Shown: positions 22,991-32,573 of the stretch, one piece after another
How positions within the stretch are numbered: the first letter of the stretch is position 1
How the letters are laid out: each line of letters begins with the position of its first letter
From: Zantedeschia hybrid cultivar
Lineage: Eukaryota; Streptophyta; Magnoliopsida; Alismatales; Araceae
NCBI GenBank assembly: GCA_030544215.1
Contig: JARZZO010000003.1
Location: 24,499,879 to 24,563,878, forward strand
Direction: 5' to 3'
Length of the DNA stretch: 64,000 bases
Made by a program: the position numbers and the translations under genes
Notes under the pieces: model-generated
The model's input: the letters and a program-made list of their open reading frames with translations, nothing else
The model's database searches: none
What the model was told of the DNA's origin: nothing

Positions 22991-23489
22991 ACAAAAGATA
23001 TGGCAGCTATATTTTGACGGGGCCTCCCGTTCAGCAATTGCACAAGATGGTACATTCACTACAAAGGCCGGGGCAGGCATTGTCCTGATATCTCCAGAAA
23101 GCGAGGTTCTGCATACCTCGTGTTCCTTAACTAAGCCATGCACCAACAATGAAGCTGAATATGAAGCTTTGATAGTTGGCCTGGAAGTTGCTCTGGATAT
23201 GGGCATTCAAATGATTCAAGTCCATGGAGACTCAATGTTGATTATATACCAAGTCCAAGGAATATATGATGTCAAAAAGCCCGAGTTGATTCCTTATCAC
23301 AAAAGGGCCCTCAAGCTAATACAAAGATTTTATTTCTTTGAAATCAATCATATCAACCGCAGTGCAAATGCTCAAGCTGATGCTCTGGCTAAATTAGCAA
23401 GTTCTCTGGCTCTGCCGCTAGAGGAGTCCCTTAAAATATGGGTCAAGAATAGAAGATTGTTACCAACTGTGTTGGAAGAAGAAACATAA
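22991..23489 (+). pseudogene. aRH: Second, archaeal-type RNase H (aRH) of the Ogre-like element
   Basis: A second RNase H follows immediately: LYFDGASRS, GAGIVLISPES, NNEAEYEALIVGLEVAL, HGDSMLIIYQVQG, and the end NRSANAQADALAKLASS. Asp, Glu and Asp active-site residues are visible in FDGAS, NNEAEYE and HGDS. Such a domain between RNase H and integrase is diagnostic of the Tat lineage. A TAA at 22989-22991 lies just upstream, and the segment ends at TAA 23487-23489. Confidence 0.85.
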
Positions 23490-24773
23490 ATGCAAACAAA
23501 AGTATGTGCAGTGGAAGAAGCTGATAAGACTGATTGAAGGGAAATGCTTCTCGATTGGTTCAAGCATAAAATATTGCCAAGCACTCGAATCAAACGTGCT
23601 AAACTGATCCGTCTCAAGGATTCATCTGAATACAAAGGAGACACTCTCTTTTGAGTGACATATGATGGCAAAAGAAAAGTTCTCCTCAGATGCCTGTCAC
23701 CAAAAGAGATAGCTGAAGCCTTGAGGGAAATACATGCCGGGGTCTGTGGTGCTCACCAGTCTGGCCCCATGATGAAAAATCAACTCAAACAATTAGGCTA
23801 CTACTGGCCCACAATGTTCGATGATTGTGCACAATATGCCAAATCATGTCACAAATGCCAGGAACATGGCCCAATTCCAAGAAAACCCCCGGTGCCCTTG
23901 CACCCTACAACACCATCATGGCCTTTTGCCGAATGGGGCATGGACGTTGTCGGTCCATTCATACCCTCCTCAAGAGGTGCTAAATATATTCTGGCCGCCA
24001 CGGATTATTTTTTCAGATGGGCCGAAGCAGTAGCATTAAAAGAAGTCACTGGCGCACCCAGTCGGATCATTTCAGATAATGGAACATGCTTCCAAAATCA
24101 AATCATATACAAACTAGCTGCGAAATTCAAAATTGATTGGAGGACCTCCACAGTCTACAATCCACAAGCCAATGGGTTAGCAGAAGCCTTTAACAAGACT
24201 CTATGCACCATTCTAGCAAAGACAGTCAATTCAACTAAGAAAGACTGGGAAGAAAGAATGTATGAAGCATTATGGGCTTACAGAGCCATATACAAAACTC
24301 CAACAGGCTGTTCTCCCTATTCCTTAGTGTATGGGTCAGAGGCAGTCGTACCAATTGAATTATAAGTCCCCTCTTTGCGCATTGCCTTAGAGCAGGGGCT
24401 TATCAAAGGAAATCAATCAAATGCAGAAAGGTGGCTTGAGAAATTATTAGCCTTGGAAGGCGACAAACTTCGAGCCCAACAAAATATCCAGATATATCAA
24501 GCTCACATGGCTCGAGCATTTGATAAACTAGTCAAAGAAAGAGCCTTCAAGAAAGGAGACCTAGTTATGGTCAAAAGAAGAAAAGTCATGGCGTCAAATC
24601 CAAAAGGGAAGTTGACCAGTAATTGGATCGGCCCCTATGTCGTCAAAACTGTTTATGAAGGAGGAGCATACACCCTCACCAATCATAAGGGAGAAGTGCA
24701 GTTTCCTCCCTTAAATGGCAAACATATGAAGCGCTATCATGCGTCACCTCCGTGCTTTCCAAGCGAAGGTTGA
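23490..24773 (+). pseudogene. INT: Integrase of the Ogre-like element, with premature stops
   Basis: The zinc-binding HHCC region is at about 23730-23870 (IHAGVCGAHQ...CHKCQEHG). The catalytic core has WGMDVVGPF, IISDNGTCF and NGLAEAF, supplying the D, D and E residues. TAA at 24363-24365 follows VPIEL in the same frame, and the frame continues to 24773 with the GPY/F module (NWIGPYVVK) and KHMKRYH. No chromodomain follows, as expected for Tat. Earlier stops lie near 23487-23540 and 23652. It would insert the cDNA into the genome. Confidence 0.87.
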
Positions 24774-25249
24774 AAAAATATATGAAGCACTGTCTACGGT
24801 GTGAATATGATCACCATGAAGACAGTCAAAAGAAATCATCCAGTTCTCGAGATGTATTTCCCCGAGATTATAAATCTTAAATGGCATGGTAAAATTAACC
24901 TGCCCATATGAGCCAAGGACATTGAAGAGGCTCCAAAAGGCTTTACGAAGCCGCCCCAAAGCACCTCATGGGTTGCCAATGATGAAATGCCATTGAAAAA
25001 GAAAGAAAAAGAAAAAAGTTGGCATGACTATCCCGCCAGTCGGGCAATGGTGCTGAGGCAAACCCGGTGTGGAGGGAGTATAAATCATTTCCCGCTTCCC
25101 GTTTTATAACCGGTCGAAGTTTTCAATCAAATCAATATGAATCGATGATGTTTTCCGATTCTGAAATTGTTTGGTATAAACATGCATATGTATTGCAACC
25201 TTGTCTCTTCAATGAACAGGAGGCAAGAAGCTACAAAGAAATAAAGAAG
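24774..25249 (+). other. Spacer after Ogre integrase
   Basis: No coding frame is supported. The stretch starts directly after the pol stop and turns into the A/C-rich repeat region. A weak palindrome-like segment is seen around 25030-25110. Confidence 0.4.
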
Positions 25250-26526
25250 ATGGCCTGAGTCTTGCTGGACCTTGCCAATCAAGTACAAATTCAAATTCAA
25301 ACCCAAATTCAAGCACAAATTCAAACACAAGCTCAAAGTCAAGTATAGACTGGCCCGGGTCAGTAAGGTTCTGCCACTCATGTTCAAAGCTCCAGCTCAA
25401 ACTCGAGCAGAAAATCAAGTTCAAAATTCAAGTTCAAAGTTCAAGAACCTAAAGCTTCAACTTAAGGAGCAAATTCAAATGCAAATTCAAACCAGAGCTC
25501 CGCTTAAAGGGCAAGCTGAAGTTAAAAGGCAAATTGGCTTGAGTCAATAAGACCCGCCGCTTAAATTCAAGATCAAATTCAAGTTCAAATTCAAAGCTTC
25601 AAATGAAGCTCGAGATCAAAATGCAAGCTCAAATACAAGTTTAAATGCAAGTTCAAAGCTCCAGCCAAAGAGTAAGCACAAATTCAAGTATAAGACAGCC
25701 TGGGTCAACGGGACCCGCTGCTTAAATTCAAGATCAAAATCCAAGTTTCAAGTAAACTTGAAAGCAAGAAGATGGCCCGGTTTCATTTGATTCCGCCATC
25801 CAAGGTCAAAACAAAGAAGATGGTCCGGGTTTATTCAACCCCTCCATGCAAAGCTCAAGTTCAAGTTTAAATCGGCCTGGGTCAATAGGACTCGCCGATT
25901 AAATTCAAAGCTCATGTTAAAATTTAAGTTTAAACTCAAGTTCAAGCTTCAAACCAAGCTTAAATCTAAGAATGAAGCAGCCTGGATCAACAGGATCCGC
26001 TGCTTAAATCCAAGTTCAAGCTCAAATTCAAGTTTAAGTTCAAGATCAAATATCTAAAGCTCCAGTTCAAGCTCAAAGCAAAGTTGAAAGCAACAGAATG
26101 GCCTGGGATCATTCGATCCCGCCATTCAAAGTACAAATTCAGAGCTCCAATTGAAGTTCAAATGCAAAAAACCAAGCCTAAATCAGGCTCAAGTTCAAAT
26201 GCAAACCGGCCCAAGTCAGCAAGACTCTGCCGCTCAAGTTCAAAATCAAATCCAAATGCAAATTGGCATGTGTCCTATTGGATTCCGCCATTCAAGCATG
26301 AAACAAAAAAGATGGCCCGGGCTCATTCGACCCCCCCGTTCAAGCTCAAATAGAAGTTCAAGCTCAAATTCAAGCTCAAATCCAAATACAAATCGGTCTA
26401 GGTCATGAAGACTCTATCGTTCAAATTCAAAGCAAGCTCAAAACAAAGGGAGTGGCCTGGATGCATTCAGCACCGCCACTCAATTTTAAGCCCAAAGTCA
26501 AATCCAAGTACAAGCAAAGCAAAGCA
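25250..26526 (+). repeat. Irregular tandem array of co-varying short palindromes in an A/C-rich matrix
   Basis: About a dozen units of roughly 60-130 bp alternate a CAAATTCAAG-like matrix with a GC-rich hairpin of about 30 bp. Clear hairpins are at 25696-25720 (CAGC/GCTG), 25870-25900 (AATCGGC/GCCGATT), 25975-26005 (AAGCAGC/GCTGCTT), 26096-26127 (GAATGGC/GCCATTC) and 26450-26481 (GAGTGGC/GCCACTC). Most have an inner GGRTC/GAYCC-like pair. The outer arms differ between units but stay complementary within a unit. Translated frames here are low-complexity K/F/Q repeats and not genes. Confidence 0.8.
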
Positions 26527-26925
26527 AAGTAAGTCGTCCGGAGTCTTCAACAACTACGTCGCACCGGTGGCTTGCCCGGGACCCTCGTGACTCCGTCATC
26601 CCCGAAAGACCGGGTCTGCGAGAGGAGTACTCTATCAACAATCAAGCAAATTCAAATCAAAGCAAAGTAAGTCGACCGGGGTCTTCAACGACTACGTCGC
26701 ACCGGTGGCTGGCCCGGGTCCCTCGTGACTTCGTCATCCCCGAAAGACCGGGTCTCCAAGAGGAGTACTCCGTCAACAATCAAGCAAATTCAAATCAAAG
26801 CAAAGTAAGTCGACCGGGGTCTTCAACGACTACGTCGCACCGGCTGATGGCCTGGGTCCCTCGTGACTCCGCCATCCCCGAAATTACTGGGTCTCTGAGA
26901 AGAGTACTCCGTACTCCCGATCTAC
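26527..26925 (+). repeat. 138-bp tandem repeat, nearly three copies
   Basis: Units begin AAGTAAGTCG at 26527, 26665 and 26803, giving a period of 138 bp twice. The third copy degrades near 26925. Each unit includes ACTACGTCGCACCGG and CATCCCCGAAA. Confidence 0.85.
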
Positions 26926-27925
26926 CTCGGCTACAAACCTATGAGTCTGCTGTGGTAGTTAGGGTTCATCCATTCAAAATCACCCCTAGTTATCATGACC
27001 AAAAGCCTTTAAGCCCGTCATTGATAATTAGGGTCCTCATGACCTAGATATCTAGGTTTGCATCATTCAAACACCCCTATCTACTTCAGGCTACAAACCT
27101 ATGAGTCCGCTTGAAGTATTATGGGTTCATGCATTTCAAATCATACTTATGTTACCACGATAAAAAACCTATGAGTCCGTCGTTGGTACTTAGGATTTGC
27201 ATGGCATAGACCCTTCCGATCTATTGCCACCCTGCATAGTGGTTAAGATTCTAAGATCTTTGCCACCCCAATAAAGGCTCAGACCCTTACGGTTTGTGCC
27301 ATTTTCAATAAACAAGTGATTGAGGTATTCATTGCCCCTCTCACTCTGTCCTTCCTTTTTTAAGCTTCAGTAATCCCCATAACATTGTTAGTTATGGAAG
27401 CCAATAAACATTGTTAAGTCATCTTCATTTGAAATCTTTTCCTTTCAGCTTTGCAGTTACCATGGGTGCATACTTCACTCTACTTTATTTACAACATGGG
27501 GAGAGAAGGATAAAAAAAAATGAGAGAAAAATCAAAAGGGGCTTAAAAAATATAGATGCCTCGCCGGACTTGATCGTACCTTCTGCGGTCAAGGGAAACA
27601 AGAGCTATATACCCGGCTGTGGTGAAAACCCGAAAGGGCGCTACAGGCAAAATCGGGAAACCCGCCGTGTGAAAACCCGAAAGGGCGTACGGGTAAAAGC
27701 AAGAGGGGGCCGACTCCGGTGAAAATCCAAAAGGGCACTTGGGTCGGTAAAGTGAATAAAAAAAAAAAAAAATTCAAGTATGGCATTCATTGAAAGGGAG
27801 ATATGATACAAAATTCTCTGTATAATGTGCCGAAGGTTTACAAGGAATGACTTCCATCCCAGTTTACATGGAAAAGCAAAAAAGGAAATACCCTTCCCAA
27901 GTACAAAGTTCAAGTATAAGCAACA
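26926..27925 (+). other. Non-coding repeats between the palindrome array and the antisense gene
   Basis: Three related segments with AAACCTATGAGTC recur at about 26930, 27100 and 27165. A second short repeat with GTGAAAACCCGAAAGGGC recurs at about 27620, 27668 and, weaker, 27718. An A-rich stretch follows at about 27755-27775. I see no supported gene on the plus strand. The minus-strand side next to 27926 would be the 3' untranslated part of the antisense gene. Confidence 0.55.
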
Positions 27926-30900
27926 TCATGGATCCTCAAGTAACATAGACAACAGTGGAAGTCCTTCTCCAACTTGAGTATGCAATTCAGAAAGAGCTTC
28001 TTCTTCAGTCTGCAGCTTGGAAACTTCACTAGATAATGATTCAAGAAGGCCCTGGGAAACCAGAAGATCATCTTGACGTCTGTGTACATTGTTCCTTAAA
28101 GTTTCCAGTTCGGCTTTCGCAGCAGCAAGTTCATTCTCTAAGCGTTGAATATTTTCCACCAACAAGCCTTCTTCTGTTCAAAGCCGGCTATTTCTGCCTG
28201 TTGCTGTGAAATTTGAAGAGAAACAGGCTGCATCTGCAAGTTATATTCATGCCGCTGAAGAGACAAGGCTTGGCGTCGATCTTGTATAACTGAGTGAATA
28301 TATTCTTGACGCTTAAAAAATCTCAAAGCAGTGTAAGCAATAGGAAGCCATTCATCCAAAGAAGCTCCTGCCAGATGAATCCATGTAGTCATGCTCTCAA
28401 TTTGCTGGTGCAGAAGATCATATGATGAACTAGGCTGCCGGCGTATAATTTGTTGTAAAAGCTTGATATTGGCGCCGAGGACATCAACACCCTGTATGCC
28501 TGAACCAGCAGGAATAGAAGGAATTGCAATGTGTACAAACTCATCCACTGAAGTCCAGTCCATGACCGTTTGATGGGAAGAGGAAGGCACTGAACTAGAT
28601 GAAGGTTCGGTAATAGAAGGGGCAGATGTGACAGCTACAATGCTTGATATGGCTGGGGGCAGGTCACTTTCTGTAAGTTTAGCTGCGGGCAGAGCAACTA
28701 TAAAGGCGGAAGGTCCAGCTAAAGTAATTGGCTCAGAAGAACTCTGTACAAGGGATGATGTACATATATGAGTCACAATATCAATAAGTCGAAGAATATG
28801 TTCAGCAGAGTTTAATGTACAGGGGACAGGACGGGATACTATCACCTGTTGACTCGGTGAACTTGTTCCCGAGTCAACCCCGCCATGCTCTGAAGTAGCC
28901 ACAATACTCGCAAGCTCAGGAGTTGAAAGTTCCATAGTTTTGATATCCGAGAAGGTAATGACCTCCGTCGAAGTTATGACAGTTGGAACCATCGAAGTCT
29001 CTTCTGGTTCCGCATCTTCAGCAAAAACAACTTCTGCCTCTTCAGAAGAAGAAACTGGCATGGAGGTCGATATTTCAAAATCCATGTCCCTTTTAGTCGG
29101 GACATGAGCAATTTCCATCCTTTCCGCATGAGCTGGGGATGCCTGATATTCAAAATATATACAAGTCAAGTTTAAATGATGGAAAAAGCAGAAAAAATGT
29201 GGTAAAGAGAAATTACCATAGCAGACTGCACTGTTTCAACCTGATGAGTCTGTGATATCAAGCCTTCAGTTGTTTCAAAACCTATATGGTCGAAGTCAGA
29301 AATTCAGTAGTGAAATGAAATCACTCTTGCGATAAGACTCAGAAGGGTTACCTTGATCTCTCGAGGGCGACCAAACAGTTGTTTCTGGCAAAGCTTCACT
29401 ACTAATGTGTTCAGTAGTAGGGGAAGAAATAGAAGGTGAAGGAGGAATGCCGCTTATTTCTTCCACACTGGAAGAAGTATCATCAGTTTCTTCTTTCCTT
29501 GTCTGAGCCAGTAATCTCGAGGATTGGCGCTTGGGAAGAACAATCTTCTTAGGGGGGACAGATTCTTTGGGCCCTTTGTGAAATCTTTTTGCAACTTGCT
29601 TAACCCTTCCTGTAATGGAAACAAAAGGAAGTTGTTCGTCATCGATGTCAAAATTCTGAAAGGCATAAATTAAAAGCATAGTGCATACCACCCTTGGCTG
29701 GGGATGGAGAAACCAGGGCACTCGCCCGCTTGGCAGTCTTTGCTATAAAAGCTTCAAATTTAGCAAGCACCGACAAATTGACAGGAGGAAGAGGTTCAGG
29801 GGCAGGCTCTTGTCTCTTCTTTGTACGCGCCTCTTTGGCAGCGGCAACCACCCTCCCTATAGCACTGACCTCCACAGGGGATGCAGGGGTTGATGTTTTA
29901 GAAGGCACAGGAGGAAAGAAAGATGGTCCCTTTGCAATAGCCACTACCCTCCGATGCTGCTGAGTCAGATATTTGGCCGCAGGCACTACAGAAATGTGCA
30001 AAAGAAGAAATCAATTTATATAAGCAGAGGCAAGGCACAAAGCTCAAAAGAAATCAAACACAAATGCATATACTTACAGCAATCGCCTTCATAACAGTTT
30101 GATAAAAGCCAGTATTCATATATGGAAGACTTATCTCTAAGTGAAGCCTCCTTCACAATATATATGACATCATTCATTGTCTTTGCTTGAGAAGCTAGGC
30201 TACTGAGATCGTAATGCTTTCTATCGCTCAAGCAAATGCCCAAGCGCAAAGCATCAAGTCCCCACCCATCTATATGATCCCAAGAAGTGGGTAGTTTTAC
30301 ATCCAACATACCCTGCGCAGTGGAATCCTGGGATACACCACAATATTTCAAAAGGGCAAGTAGCTAGCTGGTGCCCTTGTAGAAGTCAGGTTTCTCCTCC
30401 TTGTGCGGGACATAAAATCTCTGAATGCCTGAGAGACTCTTAGGAGCTTGCTGAGAATCTTTGCCACTGATATCTTCCTCTTCTGGGAAATCGATATCAG
30501 GATAATCTTCAGAGGTCACAGAGATATTAAATTGCTTCAAGAAGGCCCCCTTCAGCTCTTCAGTATCCAGTCTTGTCAACTCTGGATCAATCAAGGGTAA
30601 AGATTATGATCACTGGGAAAGTGAACTGGATAATCTTTGTCCTGTCTATATTTATAGAATCCTTCTGAAAAGACAAGCCTACTCTCATCAACCTTGCCAT
30701 CTGATTCATCGGCAAAGGGATGGTCCAAGACAGCAACCTCAAAAAATTGTTGTAGTTCACTATCCTCATCTATGCCTACTGTAGGTGTCAAGTAAAAGGG
30801 ACTTATCATAGGCCCACTCTCATCAGCCATCATAGGAGTCTGTTCAGAAGACCCTGTTGGAGAAACTGGCACATCTTCGGAGATAGTCTCGGGCATCACA

Positions 30901-30926
30901 GCTTTGTCTTTCCCCCGAGAAGCCAT
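27926..30926 (-). pseudogene. Antisense spliced gene of the Ogre-like element (five exons, about 895 residues)
   Basis: The start is ATG at 30926 (MASRGKDKAVMPET). Exons are 30926-30078, 29985-29689, 29609-29352, 29281-29217 and 29142-27926. All four introns are GT-AG: GCT|GTAAGT with TTTCTGTAG; GGTG|GTATGC with CCATTACAG; CAAG|GTAACC with CCATATAG; TATG|GTAATT with AATATCAG. Phases are 1, 1, 1, 0, and exon lengths fit once two one-base losses (near 30595 and 28170) are allowed. One nonsense codon lies at 30366-30364. The N-terminus is acidic, exons 2-3 are basic and nuclear-signal-like (PPKKIVLPKRQ), exon 5 is Ser/Thr/Pro-rich, and the C-terminus is a coiled coil (ENIQRLENELAAAKAELETL). I recognise no catalytic domain. 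Antisense extra frames have been reported in Tat elements. The function is unknown. Confidence 0.8.
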
Positions 30927-32561
30927 TATATTGAAAAAGAAGAGACAACAAGTCAAAATCAAATGCAAAAAGCTTTCCTCGAAAAAGAAAATTCTGTCAA
31001 AATTTCGGCAGCATCTCCCCTTAAAAGAGGGCTCTTATAATTTTATCGAGAGCCATCCGAGACAGACCGAGATGCTCTGATAAGAAGAAGACCCATGTCA
31101 AAGACAGAGGGGTGTAGAAATGGCATTCCAGTAACCCATTTCCCGAGAGCCGAGCTACAACCGGGACTAGGTACTGAAGCCGCAGCCCTAAGGATTGCTC
31201 CCGAGGGAACTGCCAAAGTCAAACAGCAGGAATGCTGAAGAAGAGCCATCTGACCTGCAGTGCTACAGTAGTGAGTCTGCGCCTACTGTAGATGGAGGGA
31301 TCCAAAGTCGATTTCCTGCAAAAAGAAGACGAAGAAAAAATGTTAGAACATCAAACAAGGCAGAAGAGACTCTCTTCACTCTCCCCATGCCCAAATCAAT
31401 GGCGGCCAACAATACTCAATCAGTCCCACCGGCCAAAAAATCGAAAGAAAGGCCCCACCTTTCATGTTGAAACTACGGTGTAGGAACCCTTCTCCCTCAA
31501 ATAGTAGTCTTCAAGTCCAACCGATGCCCCTTTTCATGGCAGCAATGATGCTCTTCGAAGTCCCCTACGAGGCTGCCGACGAAGAAGGAGCAAGGAAGGC
31601 AAGGCCGGTAGTTCTGAACCCGACGGCCTGCACACCCACAGGCGATGGCAACAACGCTCCCCAACAGAGTTGTAGCGTTGTCACTGGCCAAGGGAAGAGG
31701 AGGCGACCGGCGGGCCAAGCAAATGGCACCCCCCAAGCGGCGGAGGGCCGACGCACAGACGGCGGCAGCGGCAGCTCTCGTCGGCAATGGCGCTCCCCGA
31801 CAGCTGTTGTGGCCCCGACGACGACGGGAAGAACGAGAGAAGTGTGGCGGCGGCGATCTGCGGCGGCAAGGGTCTGTCCCCGCGGCTCCGGCAGCTCCGT
31901 CCACCGGCAATGGAAAGAGGAAGAAGAGGAAGGGTCGGGTGACGCTCGGAATCCCTCAGCACAACAGCAAAGGCATCCCGCCCCCTCCCTTTTTATAACC
32001 GATCGGGCCGGTCCTTGAAGCCGTGGCCGGTCCAAGGCCTGAACCGGACTGAACCGGCGCAGACTCAAGGGCATATGCCCCCCTCTTTCAAACCTCACAT
32101 ATGTGAACCGGTTCGAAGCCAAAATGAAACTGAACCGATACAGACTCAAGGGGATCTACCCCTTTCTCTCAAATTCAACATATATGGCTGGGTTTGGAGC
32201 CGTATTGAAGCCCGAACCAGCGCAGACTCAAAGGGCACATGCCTCATCCTCTAAATTCAAGAAATCTGGTCGGTTTAAAGCCAAAATTTAACCTGGACTG
32301 GCGCAGACTCAAAAGGGTATACTAACCTATGGTTGCCCGAAGCTCAAGACCCGATCTAGGTCGGTCGCGGAAACAAATTCAAGAAGGAATCCTAGTGATT
32401 GCAGCAGTCCTCAAGCAAAACAAGTCCTTAAGGGGTGAATCAAGACCTTTAAGTGGGGCCGATTTTAAACTGTGAGCCGCTTAAATGGGATAAGTACGTG
32501 ACAATGGGCCATGCATACAACTCACTTCATCGCCTTCGGTCTCCGTACGTGAGCCGCATGC
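30927..32561 (-). other. Upstream region of the Ogre antisense gene
   Basis: A TATA box (31990-31997, minus) is followed by a GC-rich stretch (31500-31960) that would be an untranslated leader or extra 5' exons. A TTTGCAG-type acceptor on the minus strand near 31318 suggests a leader intron. Open frames here (for example 31565-32149 minus) are low-complexity and overlap on both strands, so I do not call them. Half copies of the TGAGTCTGCGC motif (as CGCAGACTCA) recur at about 32060, 32140, 32221 and 32300. Confidence 0.5.
31990..31997 (-). promoter_or_regulatory. Candidate TATA box of the Ogre antisense gene
   Basis: The minus strand reads GGTTATAAAAAGGGAGG. It lies about 1.06 kb before the antisense start codon and just inside the element from its 3' LTR. 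Position and sequence suit an independent promoter. There is no direct evidence of use. Confidence 0.55.
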
Positions 32562-32573
32562 GTGGGGGGCATT
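32562..32573 (+). other. Polypurine tract of the Ogre-like element
   Basis: GTGGGGGGCATT stands directly before the 3' LTR start TGTTGTCACC, as expected for second-strand priming. Confidence 0.75.

Noticed and set aside
25272..25550. Lys/Phe-rich 92-codon frame
   Set aside because: It is the translation of the CAAATTCAAG matrix of the hairpin array.
29648..29688. A short 33-base intron ending TGCCTTTCAG in the Ogre antisense gene
   Set aside because: Too short for plants and it gives a stop; the acceptor CCATTACAG 46 bases on gives 79 bases and keeps the frame.
31464..32149. GC-rich frames of 90-190 codons on both strands
   Set aside because: Low complexity, mutually overlapping, and in the probable promoter and leader of the Ogre antisense gene; no domain seen.
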